Assembly (NCBI GenBank): GCA_009704515.1
Contig: WLDZ01000055.1
Span: forward strand, 1-6,575
Direction of reading: 5' to 3'
Length of the DNA: 6,575 nt
DNA from: Actinomycetota bacterium
GTDB lineage: Bacteria; Actinomycetota; Actinomycetes; Nanopelagicales; Nanopelagicaceae
Positions 1-6,460 of the stretch are shown piece by piece. Below the pieces are notes generated by a model, which worked only from the letters and a program-made list of their open reading frames with translations, made no database searches and was not told the DNA's origin. Position 1 is the first letter of the stretch. Every line of letters starts with the position of its first letter. A program made the translations under genes and the position numbers.

Positions 1-17
1 GGGATTTCCGTGACAGG

Positions 18-32
18 AGGGTTAAAAGCCCT
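18..32. repeat. Short inverted repeat in rpsF-side intergenic region
   Basis: AGGG (18-21) and CCCT (29-32) form a 4-bp inverted repeat around a 7-nt A/T-rich centre. Read as plus-strand RNA, one G-U and one U-A pair extend it to 6 bp with an AAA loop; read as minus-strand RNA only the 4-bp stem forms. On the minus strand it lies downstream of the GT87 stop and would be in or near the leader of the next gene, expected from synteny to be rpsF outside the window. The stem is short enough to be chance. Confidence 0.2.
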
Positions 33-39
33 ATCAATA

Positions 40-53
40 AGGCCGGATGGCCT
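40..53. repeat. GC-rich hairpin 3' of the GT87 gene
   Basis: AGGCC (40-44) and GGCCT (49-53) are perfect inverted arms around a 4-nt loop. On the minus strand the hairpin starts 13 nt after the GT87 stop codon and is followed by UUAUUGAU, which is not a convincing terminator U-tract. Two readings are possible: a weak intrinsic terminator or attenuator of the wall operon, or part of the leader of the ribosomal-protein operon expected to the left. A TTGAAA hexamer (minus strand, 55-60) resembles a -35 box, but no TAnnnT box sits at a proper spacing, so I do not call a promoter here. Confidence 0.35.
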
Positions 54-66
54 CTTTCAAGGGAGG

Positions 67-1257
67 TTAAGGGTAACTCGAGCCGCTCGATAAGAGAAAT
101 TCGCCCGCTGGAAAACTCTCATTCCTCTTATGCCTACGCGCGAGAGCTACTGCCAGGGCTATTGAGGCGACTATCCGAATCAAGGTAAATGTCGCATATG
201 CCTTAACTGGCAGACCGAAGGTTGCGCCTGTCAAAGAGGCCAGGTGCTGCCAGATCGCGATGTGATAACCGATTTCAGCAATCTGCCATCCCCAGAACCA
301 AGGCAAGTCGCGCTTATCTTTGAGTGCAAGCAGCGCAAGAGGTACTAGCCACAAAACATATTGCGGAGAATAAACCTTGCTCACTGCCATCATTGCAATA
401 AATATATAGAGCGCACTTTCAGATAACGGAAGGGTCTGCTTTGTTTGAAGCAAGAAGATTGCAATCGCAGAAATCGCGATGAGCACCGCCAAGATTGAAA
501 GGTAATTGATATTGGCTAAATCAACTCCTAAAACAGAGAGGGCATACCAAATAGAACCCCAATCGGCTTTACGGTTGAGGTTAAGTTCATAGAAGCGCCA
601 CCATCCTTGCGGTGTGGTCAGCGCAAACGGAATATTGATTGCCACAAATACTGCAAGAGTGAGAGCGATATACCTGAAGCCGCCACGAATATTGTGGCGA
701 CGCAGATAAATTATTGCGATGGGTAAGAGCAAGAAGATTGGAAAGAACTTGGTTGCTATTGAGATTGCTAGCGCAACCGCACTCAGAGTTTCACGCTTTC
801 GATCGAACCAATAAATTGCAAGTAGCATCGTGACAATTGCCCAGAGATCCCAATTGATAAAGAGCGCCGCTACACCCGTTGGTGCAATTGCATAGAGATA
901 TGAAAGTTCAGGGCGTATTCGATAGAGGATTAGCGCTGATGCTATAAAGAGAAGTCCGATAAGAAAGATATTTATTCGAAAATAAGTAATTGGGCTATCA
1001 CTAGAAATCTGTGCAGTCGCCCACATTATTACGCCTTGCAATACTGGATATTCAGCTGCCTGCTCATTGCCCGAAAATGCCCATTGCCCTTGGCCGAAAC
1101 CTCTCTCACTAAAGAGCGCTGGCAGGTCTGAATAACAAGCATGAATGTATTGATCTGGGCCGGCAAAATTGTTATCTTCGCAATGGTTAAATTTAAAGTA
1201 CGAGAGCGCTGTTGCAAGTATTGCTAACGCAATTACAACGCGTACAGTAAAACGCAT
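67..1257 (-). CDS. GT87-family (DUF2029) polytopic membrane glycosyltransferase, Rv0051-like
   Basis: The product is a 396-aa integral membrane protein with about 10-11 hydrophobic segments spread over residues 4-374 and a short basic, then polar, C-terminal tail. It resembles the GT-C fold GT87 enzymes, which transfer sugars (mannose in PimE) from polyprenyl-phosphate donors on the outer face of the membrane. Visible motifs are CYSD at 41-44, where D44 in the first extracytoplasmic loop is the likely catalytic acid position; EYP at 69-71; NWDLW at 135-139; TKFFP at 169-173; and SPQYVLWL at 297-304. As I recall M. tuberculosis Rv0051, it has matching segments (CYSD, EYPVL, KLYP, SPQFSLWLVP), and it occupies the same place beside ponA1. 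The gene starts at ATG 14 nt after the PBP stop, with only a weak AAAGA before it, so translation probably depends on coupling or on the shared transcript. Acceptor and product are unknown. At 396 aa it is shorter than Rv0051. Confidence 0.85.
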   Translation of the reverse strand: MRFTVRVVIALAILATALSYFKFNHCEDNNFAGPDQYIHACYSDLPALFSERGFGQGQWAFSGNEQAAEYPVLQGVIMWATAQISSDSPITYFRINIFLIGLLFIASALILYRIRPELSYLYAIAPTGVAALFINWDLWAIVTMLLAIYWFDRKRETLSAVALAISIATKFFPIFLLLPIAIIYLRRHNIRGGFRYIALTLAVFVAINIPFALTTPQGWWRFYELNLNRKADWGSIWYALSVLGVDLANINYLSILAVLIAISAIAIFLLQTKQTLPLSESALYIFIAMMAVSKVYSPQYVLWLVPLALLALKDKRDLPWFWGWQIAEIGYHIAIWQHLASLTGATFGLPVKAYATFTLIRIVASIALAVALARRHKRNESFPAGEFLLSSGSSYP

Positions 1258-1271
1258 TCTTTGCGAGCTGC

Positions 1272-3209
1272 TTATCTCTTCTTAGGTGTTTGTACGCCAC
1301 CATCGGTGTACACAATCGGATCGAGCCCACCGATATTTGAAGGCGCTGGGAATTCAGTGATGGGTTCGCCTCTCAGCGCGCCCTTCATAAATGCAGTCCA
1401 GATTCGTGCAGGGAAAGATCCACCGGTAACTGATGTCAGCCCACCAATTCCGTTGAGGGATTCTGATGCGCTATCTCTGAAGAGTGCAACTGATGCTGCG
1501 AGCTCTGGGGTGTAAGCGCTAAACCACGCTGATGCATTGGATTGCGATGTACCGGTCTTACCTGCTGCTGGGCGACCAAGTGCTAGCGCTGCCGCGCCAG
1601 TTCCGCCGTTAACAACTGATTTAAGTGCGTAGGTTAAATCTGCAGCTACCTCTGCACTAAATGCTTCACGGGTCTCTGCCTTACCTTCATAAAGAATGCC
1701 TTTGTTTGGACCGGCCACTGATGCAATCAGGTAAGGCTTCGCATAGATTCCATTTGCAGCGAATGTCGCATAAGAGTTTGCAACATCAATTACACGCGGG
1801 CTGGCAACGCCCAGGGAAACTGAAGGTGTTGGAATCATCGCAACGCTCTCTGGGATACCGGAACGTCGCGCTACATCAACGACTTTATCGAGTCCTGCTT
1901 TCATGCCAAGTGGCACATAAATTGTATTTATAGAGTGTTGTGTGGCATTGAGAAGATCTGTCTGTCCCCAGCCTTCGTCACCATAATTTTTAACAATATA
2001 TGGGCGACCTAAATCATCGAAGGTCTGTGGTGAATCACCATTCCACATTGAGGTGAGTGGAATGCCTGCTTCGAGAGCTGCAATAAGTGCAAAAGGCTTA
2101 AAGGTAGAGCCTGCTAGCGCAATAGATTGCGTTGCATCATTGAGCTGCCGAACGACATAATCTTTTCCACCGTACATAGAGATGATTTCTCCAGTGCCAG
2201 GGCGAATCGCTACAAGTCCAATATGAAGATTTTCAGGTGCATCTTTTGGAGAGAACTTGTTGACCGCATCTACTGCAGAAGTTTGTGCCTTCTGCACGAT
2301 GGTTGTCTTAATGACATATCCGCCAACCATCAATTGTTCGTTGGAGAAACCGAGCTTGCTTAACTCTTTAAGTGCTGAATCAATAATGTATCCCTTTGGG
2401 CCGCTGAGCGAACCACCTGTCGTGCGAGGTGCGATTACTGGCAACTTAGCTGCAGCAGCTTCTTCCTCGGTAATCCATTTCTGCTCCAACATTCCTTCAA
2501 TAACATATTTAAATCGCGCCTCGATACGTGCTTGGTTGTCGCCGCCGAGTGCCGGATCATAAAGGCCCGGAGATCGCAAAATACTGGCAATCACTGCTGA
2601 TTGTGCGATTGATAATTGATTGGCGTTACGATTGAAATATTGCTGCGCTGCAGTCTGAACACCATATGAACCACGGCCGAAGTAAATAGTGTTGAGGTAA
2701 TTCTCAAGAATCTGATCTTTTGTCATCGCATTCTCAAGCTTGAGCGCAATGACCAACTCTTTTACTTTTCGCTGGATACTGCGTTCTGGCGTAAGAAAAG
2801 CGGTCTTGGCGTATTGCTGGGTAATTGTTGAGCCACCGCGGCCTTTTCCGAAGGTAAGCACATTGTCTGCAACTGCTGAAATTAATCCTGTAACGCTAAA
2901 TGCTCGGTTTGAGTAAAAGTTTTTATCTTCTGCTGCCATCACTGCATAGCGAAGGCGTAATGGAATTTTTGCAAGAGGCAGTATCTGACGATTCTGTGCT
3001 CCGATGCGACCAATCTCTTGTCCGTTTGAATATTGGATAACCGTTGCCTGGCTATTTACATATGCATTGGGATCTGGAATATCAACAGTGAACCATGCCA
3101 GAGCAAAGAGGGTTGAACCAGCGACAAAACCAAAGCCACCTAAGAAGATTGCGGCACGCAAGAGTCTGCGCCTAATCGCGACCATCGCAGACGATTTCTT
3201 TTTGCTCAC
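1272..3209 (-). CDS. ponA: Class A bifunctional penicillin-binding protein (transglycosylase GT51 plus transpeptidase)
   Basis: This 645-aa membrane-anchored enzyme polymerises lipid II into glycan strands and cross-links the stem peptides outside the membrane. A basic N-terminus (KKK at 3-5, RRR at 13-15) precedes one signal anchor at about 17-42. The GT51 domain follows: EDKNF at 94-98 with catalytic Glu94, GGSTITQQ at 125-132, RKVKE at 147-151 with the second Glu at 151, and ENYLNTIYFG at 169-178. The transpeptidase domain has SxxK as STFK with nucleophile Ser368, SxN as SIN at 426-428, and KTG at 551-553. Nothing is broken. The C-terminus ends shortly after the transpeptidase fold: there are no PASTA repeats and no long Pro-rich tail as in several high-GC actinobacterial homologues. 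The GTG start overlaps the DUF5318 stop as GTGA with no Shine-Dalgarno sequence, so it is probably translationally coupled. An in-frame ATG at codon 9 is a weaker alternative, because the GTG keeps the basic cytosolic tail. The symbol follows synteny with ponA1. Confidence 0.95.
   Translation of the reverse strand: MSKKKSSAMVAIRRRLLRAAIFLGGFGFVAGSTLFALAWFTVDIPDPNAYVNSQATVIQYSNGQEIGRIGAQNRQILPLAKIPLRLRYAVMAAEDKNFYSNRAFSVTGLISAVADNVLTFGKGRGGSTITQQYAKTAFLTPERSIQRKVKELVIALKLENAMTKDQILENYLNTIYFGRGSYGVQTAAQQYFNRNANQLSIAQSAVIASILRSPGLYDPALGGDNQARIEARFKYVIEGMLEQKWITEEEAAAAKLPVIAPRTTGGSLSGPKGYIIDSALKELSKLGFSNEQLMVGGYVIKTTIVQKAQTSAVDAVNKFSPKDAPENLHIGLVAIRPGTGEIISMYGGKDYVVRQLNDATQSIALAGSTFKPFALIAALEAGIPLTSMWNGDSPQTFDDLGRPYIVKNYGDEGWGQTDLLNATQHSINTIYVPLGMKAGLDKVVDVARRSGIPESVAMIPTPSVSLGVASPRVIDVANSYATFAANGIYAKPYLIASVAGPNKGILYEGKAETREAFSAEVAADLTYALKSVVNGGTGAAALALGRPAAGKTGTSQSNASAWFSAYTPELAASVALFRDSASESLNGIGGLTSVTGGSFPARIWTAFMKGALRGEPITEFPAPSNIGGLDPIVYTDGGVQTPKKR
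3206..3209 (-). promoter_or_regulatory. GTGA stop/start overlap coupling DUF5318 to the PBP
   Basis: On the minus strand the GTG start of the PBP gene (3209-3207) and the TGA stop of the DUF5318 gene (3208-3206) share bases. The codons before it (GGT AAC CTT GGT TCG) contain no purine-rich ribosome binding site. Terminating ribosomes re-initiating in place is the simplest way for the PBP to be translated, which ties its level to the upstream small protein. Confidence 0.7.
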
Positions 3210-3640
3210 GAACCAAGGTTACCGCTGAAGTCCTCATCTTCGAGTGTCCGCTGGCGACGAGGCGGCTTTCGGACTCTTCCATCACCTAATAGGAATGAGG
3301 TACATAGGTGATTCCATGAACAATCACGACATACTTCAACGATATAGACGGCAAACTCACCAAACTCTTTCTCTAATTCTATGAGTTCCTCAGGAGTTTT
3401 AATTCTTCCTGAGAACTGTCCGAGTTGATCGCCGAAGATATATCGAATCTCAACTAGGCGATCTTTTTTACAGACCGGACAATTTCGTCCAGCTTTCTCG
3501 CCGTGATATTTCGCCGCCCGCATTAGATATGGGTCGGCATCGCAGGCGTCAACGACACCTTTGAAGAGATTGAGCAGGGTGGCGCGTTTATCAAGTGAAT
3601 AATCGATGAATCCTCGCGCTGTTCGCACCTGTGACGCCAT
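3206..3640 (-). CDS. DUF5318 zinc-ribbon-like protein of unknown function (Rv0049-like)
   Basis: This is a 144-aa soluble protein without signal peptide or membrane segment. Two CxxC pairs, C54PVC57 and C104RDC107, probably bind one zinc ion as a split zinc ribbon; H111 and C113 lie close to the second pair. Between them is a mixed segment with an acidic, probably helical, stretch (PEELIELEKEFGEF, about 83-96). The C-terminus is Arg-rich (RVRKPPRRQR, 122-131) and then acidic (EDED, 134-137), likely disordered. The layout and the position immediately upstream of the class A PBP match the actinobacterial DUF5318 family, including Rv0049 next to ponA1. It is the first gene of the minus-strand operon, and its stop overlaps the PBP start. 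The ATG start has a TATTCT -10-like box 7 nt upstream; the only purine-rich run (GGGGA) is about 14 nt away, too far for a normal ribosome binding site, so the transcript is probably leaderless. No molecular function is known to me. Confidence 0.8.
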   Translation of the reverse strand: MASQVRTARGFIDYSLDKRATLLNLFKGVVDACDADPYLMRAAKYHGEKAGRNCPVCKKDRLVEIRYIFGDQLGQFSGRIKTPEELIELEKEFGEFAVYIVEVCRDCSWNHLCTSFLLGDGRVRKPPRRQRTLEDEDFSGNLGS

Positions 3641-3647
3641 AAAGAGA

Positions 3648-3653
3648 AGAATA
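3648..3653 (-). promoter_or_regulatory. Putative -10 element of the DUF5318-PBP-GT87 operon
   Basis: TATTCT on the minus strand fits the actinobacterial TAnnnT -10 consensus. It is followed by 7 nt (3641-3647) and then the ATG of the DUF5318 gene, so transcription would begin at or next to the start codon and give a leaderless mRNA. No good TTGACA-like -35 box is visible 16-18 nt further upstream; that stretch overlaps the oppositely directed promoter of the MFS gene. Confidence 0.55.
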
Positions 3654-3669
3654 ATCCCCTTTCTTTAAC

Positions 3670-3675
3670 TACGCT
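3670..3675 (+). promoter_or_regulatory. Putative -10 element of the MFS transporter gene
   Basis: TACGCT (TAnnnT) lies 6 nt before the GTG start at 3682, the spacing expected for a leaderless transcript. An overlapping alternative, TTAACT at 3665-3670, would place the transcription start a few nt earlier. There is no Shine-Dalgarno sequence and no clear -35 box. An out-of-frame ATG at 3680 overlaps the GTG (ATGTG) and opens only an 11-codon frame. Confidence 0.45.
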
Positions 3676-3681
3676 TCTCAT

Positions 3682-4968
3682 GTGCAGATTCGTAGCTCGG
3701 CCTTCTGGCAATTAATGGGTGATTCGAAACTGCGACGACTCTTGCGTTTACGATGGATGGGTCAATTTACTGACGGAATTTTTCAATCTGCGTTGGCATC
3801 TTTCATTCTCTTTTCGCCTGAAAGGCAGGCCTCTGCTCTCAACGCCGCTTTAGCCTTTGCCGTTGTTCTTCTTCCATATTCACTCATCGGACCTATGGTC
3901 GGAACAGTTCTTGATCGCTTCTCGCGACAACGTGCCATTCTCTTTGCAAACCTTGCTCGCGCAACAACGCTTTTGTTTATTGCACTACTCATCTTTCAAG
4001 GCCGTACCGGGCTTGAACTCACAATCTTGGTACTCGTTGCATTCGGTGTAAATCGCCTGATTCTTGCTGGTTTATCTGCTGGGTTGCCACTCTTTGCACC
4101 AGCTAACAAACTTATTGAATCAAATGCGTTGGCAGTAACTGCCGGTTCTGTAGCAGTTGTTCTAGGTGGTGGAATAGGGCTTTTCATTAGACGCCTCACT
4201 GATGGTGCCGCAACTGCTGATCACGCAGATTCGATTTTGATTTTAACTGCTGCGTGCGGATATCTCATCGCTGCATTCTTTGCTGCAATCTTGCAAAAGT
4301 CTGAAATTGGGCCTTTACCGCACGAACTTGTGAAAGCCTCAATAAAGCAAGGTTTTGTAGAGATGCGTGAAGGGTTTCGTTTTCTACAAGACCATGCTGA
4401 TGCTGCGCGTGGAATATTTGCAATTGCAGTACATCGTGGTGGAATTACAGCGCTAACTTTGACTGCGTTATTGCTTGAGCGAAACACTTTTAATGATCCG
4501 GCTGACAGCGCTGCTGGATTAGCAGGGCTAAGTGTTGCGCTCTCGTTTGCTGCTGTTGGATTTACAATCGGCGCAATTGTTGCGCCGTTGGGTGTACGGC
4601 GGATGGGGCGCCATCGCTGGATGCGACTATCACTCTTTATCGCATCTCTTGGTTCACTTGTTCTAGTTATTGATCGAACTCAAATTCATCTCATCATCAC
4701 TGCCTTTATCACTGGGTTATTCGGGCAGAGCCTTAAGGTGACAAATGATGCTTTAGTACAAGTCAAGATAAGTGACGAGTTCCGTGGTCGCGTCTTCGCT
4801 GTCTATGACGTCTTAGTTAACGGTTCAATTGTCAGCTGCTCACTCGTTGCCGCTCTTCTATTGCCTCAAAGTGGTGACTCTTGGTTGGTTCCGCTTGTCA
4901 TTGCAATCGGATATGCACTCGTTGCAATTATTGCAATGCGCCCAAGTAAATTTTTCTTAAAAAATTAA
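3682..4968 (+). CDS. Major facilitator superfamily transporter, MFS_3 / EntS-like
   Basis: The product is a 428-aa polytopic membrane protein with about 12 hydrophobic helices in two halves, separated by a hydrophilic central loop (about 206-243). The first cytoplasmic loop carries a motif-A-like GTVLDRFSRQR at 74-84. The second half contains SDEFRGRVFAVYDVLVN at 364-380, typical of the MFS_3 / enterobactin-exporter-like branch, most members of which are putative drug or siderophore exporters. The N-terminal GQFTDGIFQSAL (27-38) also fits the group. The substrate cannot be read from the sequence, and no siderophore or drug-resistance genes are nearby, so an efflux role is inference. It is a single-gene unit, divergent from the DUF5318 operon and convergent with the CCA gene. 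The GTG at 3682 is preferred because a -10-like box sits 6 nt upstream. An ATG at 3715 (codon 12) would also keep the whole transporter core. Confidence 0.8.
   Translation: MQIRSSAFWQLMGDSKLRRLLRLRWMGQFTDGIFQSALASFILFSPERQASALNAALAFAVVLLPYSLIGPMVGTVLDRFSRQRAILFANLARATTLLFIALLIFQGRTGLELTILVLVAFGVNRLILAGLSAGLPLFAPANKLIESNALAVTAGSVAVVLGGGIGLFIRRLTDGAATADHADSILILTAACGYLIAAFFAAILQKSEIGPLPHELVKASIKQGFVEMREGFRFLQDHADAARGIFAIAVHRGGITALTLTALLLERNTFNDPADSAAGLAGLSVALSFAAVGFTIGAIVAPLGVRRMGRHRWMRLSLFIASLGSLVLVIDRTQIHLIITAFITGLFGQSLKVTNDALVQVKISDEFRGRVFAVYDVLVNGSIVSCSLVAALLLPQSGDSWLVPLVIAIGYALVAIIAMRPSKFFLKN
4949..4966. terminator. Weak A/T inverted repeat at the convergent gene ends
   Basis: AATTTTT (4949-4955) and AAAAATT (4960-4966) form a 7-bp A/T-only stem with a 4-nt loop, at the end of the MFS gene and reaching into the overlapping stop codons. 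It could act weakly in both directions, because there is no intergenic space for a conventional terminator. A pure A/T stem is unstable as an intrinsic terminator, and Lys/Phe codons in low-GC DNA could create it by chance. Confidence 0.25.
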
Positions 4969-6428
4969 TCTTGCGCAGGCGGACGGCGCGTACGATCGCG
5001 ATTAACCCACCACTGCATCAACTCTTTCTCTGCACGCTCTTTCCCTAAAGGTCCATGCTCCATACGAAGCTCCATTAGGAAATCAAGCGCCTTCCCGACC
5101 TCAGCTCCTGGCTTAATCTCAAGAAGTGCCATAACTTCGGCGCCATCCAGATCGGGACGTATCTTTGAGAGCTCTTCTTGCTCCATAAGTGTTGCAATCC
5201 GCGCCTCTAGGCTGTCGTAAATACGCGATAAACGCTCCGCTTTCTTCGCGTTTCGGGTCGTGCAATCGGCGCGAGTAAGTAGATGCAGGTGAGTCAAAAG
5301 TTCCCCAGCATCACGGACATAACGCCTTACTGCAGAATCGGTCCACTCGCCTTCGCCATAACCGTGGAAGCGAAGATGAAGGGCCACTAAAGTCTCCACC
5401 GCCTCGATCGTTTCATTATCAAAACGCAACTCTTTTAAACGTTTTTTTGCTAAACGAGCACCAACTACTTCGTGATGGTGAAAAGAAACCCCACCACCTG
5501 GAATCAAGTTACGAGTTTTTGGCTTACCAATATCGTGCAATAACGCTGCTAAGCGCAGAACAAGATTTACTCCACCTAGACGTTCTTCTTGTGCAATAGC
5601 CTGCTCAAGTACGGTAATTGAATGTTCGTATACATCTTTATGGTGATGGTGTTCGTCGACCTCTAACTGCAATTGCGGAACTTCGGGAAGAATGATTGCA
5701 GCTAGCCCTGTTTCAACCAAGATTGAGATTCCGATTCGTGGTGCCGGCGATAACAATAACTTTACAAACTCATCACGGATGCGTTCCGATGAAATAATCG
5801 AGATACGGCCTGCCATATCTTTCATTGCATCTATAACTTCTTCATCCAAAGCAAAGTTGAGCTGAGCTGCAAACCGAGCAGCACGCATCATGCGCAACGG
5901 ATCATCACTAAATGATTGTTCCGCGCTTGCTGGTGTTCTGATTATCTTCTTTGCTAAATCATCAATTCCATTAAATGGGTCAATGAATTCTGGAACATCA
6001 GTTGTGAGCTCTAAAGCCATCGCATTAATAGTGAAATCTCGGCGTGACAAATCTCCATCAATTGAATCGCCATACTCAACATCTGGATTGCGAGATTCTT
6101 CTTCATATTTTTCGCTGCGATAAGTTGTTACTTCAACTGTTGTATCGCCGCGTTTTCCCGCAACGGTTCCAAATGCAATCCCGGTATCCCAAATGTTTTC
6201 AGCCCAACCCTTGAGAATTTTCTTTGTCTCGAGTGGGTGCGCATCGGTTGTGAAATCGAGATCATTTCCAAGTCGTCCTAAAATTGCATCGCGTACTGGT
6301 CCACCGACGAGAGCGAGCTTGAATCCTTTTGCCTTAAAAGCGGTCGCGAGAGAGCTGGCCAGCGGTGCCCGCTCAACCAGTGTTTGCAGCGCAAGCTCGC
6401 GCCCCAAATTGATCTTCTCGTTACTCAC
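4965..6428 (-). CDS. cca: CCA-adding tRNA nucleotidyltransferase with C-terminal HD domain
   Basis: This 487-aa class II nucleotidyltransferase builds or repairs the CCA end of tRNAs; actinobacterial orthologues are often labelled pcnA. In order: the catalytic head with GGPVRD (42-47) and metal-binding DLD (Asp56, Asp58), RRDFTINA (129-136), and DDPLRMMRAARFA (175-187), which belongs to the nucleotide/tRNA-recognition neck. An HD-type domain follows with H269, the H298-D299 pair, a HHH cluster at 317-319, and H351/H355, and then DCTTRN (388-393). A HHHH run at 260-263 precedes the HD domain. I place the start at GTG 6428. The frame stays open 15 codons further to a GTG at 6473, but that extension runs through the divergent promoter region and into the neighbouring gene, and it does not look like family sequence. 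At 6428 a TAGGCT box lies 8 nt upstream and no ribosome binding site is present. The stop overlaps the MFS stop by 4 bp, tail to tail. Confidence 0.93.
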   Translation of the reverse strand: MSNEKINLGRELALQTLVERAPLASSLATAFKAKGFKLALVGGPVRDAILGRLGNDLDFTTDAHPLETKKILKGWAENIWDTGIAFGTVAGKRGDTTVEVTTYRSEKYEEESRNPDVEYGDSIDGDLSRRDFTINAMALELTTDVPEFIDPFNGIDDLAKKIIRTPASAEQSFSDDPLRMMRAARFAAQLNFALDEEVIDAMKDMAGRISIISSERIRDEFVKLLLSPAPRIGISILVETGLAAIILPEVPQLQLEVDEHHHHKDVYEHSITVLEQAIAQEERLGGVNLVLRLAALLHDIGKPKTRNLIPGGGVSFHHHEVVGARLAKKRLKELRFDNETIEAVETLVALHLRFHGYGEGEWTDSAVRRYVRDAGELLTHLHLLTRADCTTRNAKKAERLSRIYDSLEARIATLMEQEELSKIRPDLDGAEVMALLEIKPGAEVGKALDFLMELRMEHGPLGKERAEKELMQWWVNRDRTRRPPAQD

Positions 6429-6436
6429 AATAGATA

Positions 6437-6442
6437 AGCCTA
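6437..6442 (-). promoter_or_regulatory. Putative -10 element of the CCA-adding enzyme gene
   Basis: TAGGCT on the minus strand is followed by 8 nt (6429-6436) and the preferred GTG start, again a leaderless layout without Shine-Dalgarno. TTATCT (6432-6437) is closer to the start and less like TAnnnT. Any -35 contact would fall at the start of the divergent gene, where I see no TTGACA-like box. Confidence 0.45.
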
Positions 6443-6448
6443 GTCGCG

Positions 6449-6454
6449 TACTCT
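6449..6454 (+). promoter_or_regulatory. Putative -10 element of the rightward Nudix-like gene
   Basis: TACTCT (TAnnnT) is followed by 6 nt (6455-6460) and the ATG at 6461, consistent with a leaderless mRNA. Only 6 bp separate it from the opposed -10-like box of the cca gene, so polymerases could hardly bind both promoters at once. Confidence 0.5.
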
Positions 6455-6460
6455 TACTCC

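Noticed and set aside
1261..1515. 84-aa plus-strand open frame, and similar frames at 1661-1933, 2127-2363, 2257-2562 and 3004-3228
   Set aside because: They lie antisense inside the PBP gene, whose GT51 and transpeptidase motifs are intact; their translations resemble no family and have no promoter or ribosome binding site.
3523..3711. 62-aa minus-strand frame spanning the DUF5318 5' end and the promoter region
   Set aside because: It is out of frame with DUF5318, which has conserved CxxC pairs, and it covers the divergent promoters.
3680..3715. Possible 11-codon leader peptide from ATG 3680 overlapping the MFS GTG
   Set aside because: Its sequence (starting MCRFVAR) shows no regulatory codon run and has no ribosome binding site; the overlap is more simply an accident of CATGTG at a leaderless start, though competition for initiation cannot be excluded.
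4569..4587. Perfect 8-bp inverted repeat CGGCGCAA / TTGCGCCG with a 3-nt loop
   Set aside because: It is buried in the middle of the MFS coding region with no U-tract and no gene boundary nearby. One such dyad in 6.5 kb is expected by chance from Ala/Gly/Ile codons.
5635..5655. Run of ATG/GTG-like triplets (atggtgatggtg) suggesting a microsatellite or a histidine tag
   Set aside because: It is the antisense of the HHHH run at residues 260-263 of the CCA-adding enzyme; actinobacterial homologues also have a His-rich segment just before the HD domain, so it is natural family sequence.
5890..6123. 77-aa plus-strand frame, and 105-aa frame at 6193-6510
   Set aside because: Both are antisense to conserved catalytic motifs of the CCA-adding enzyme; the second also runs through the divergent promoter region and overlaps the better-supported ATG at 6461.
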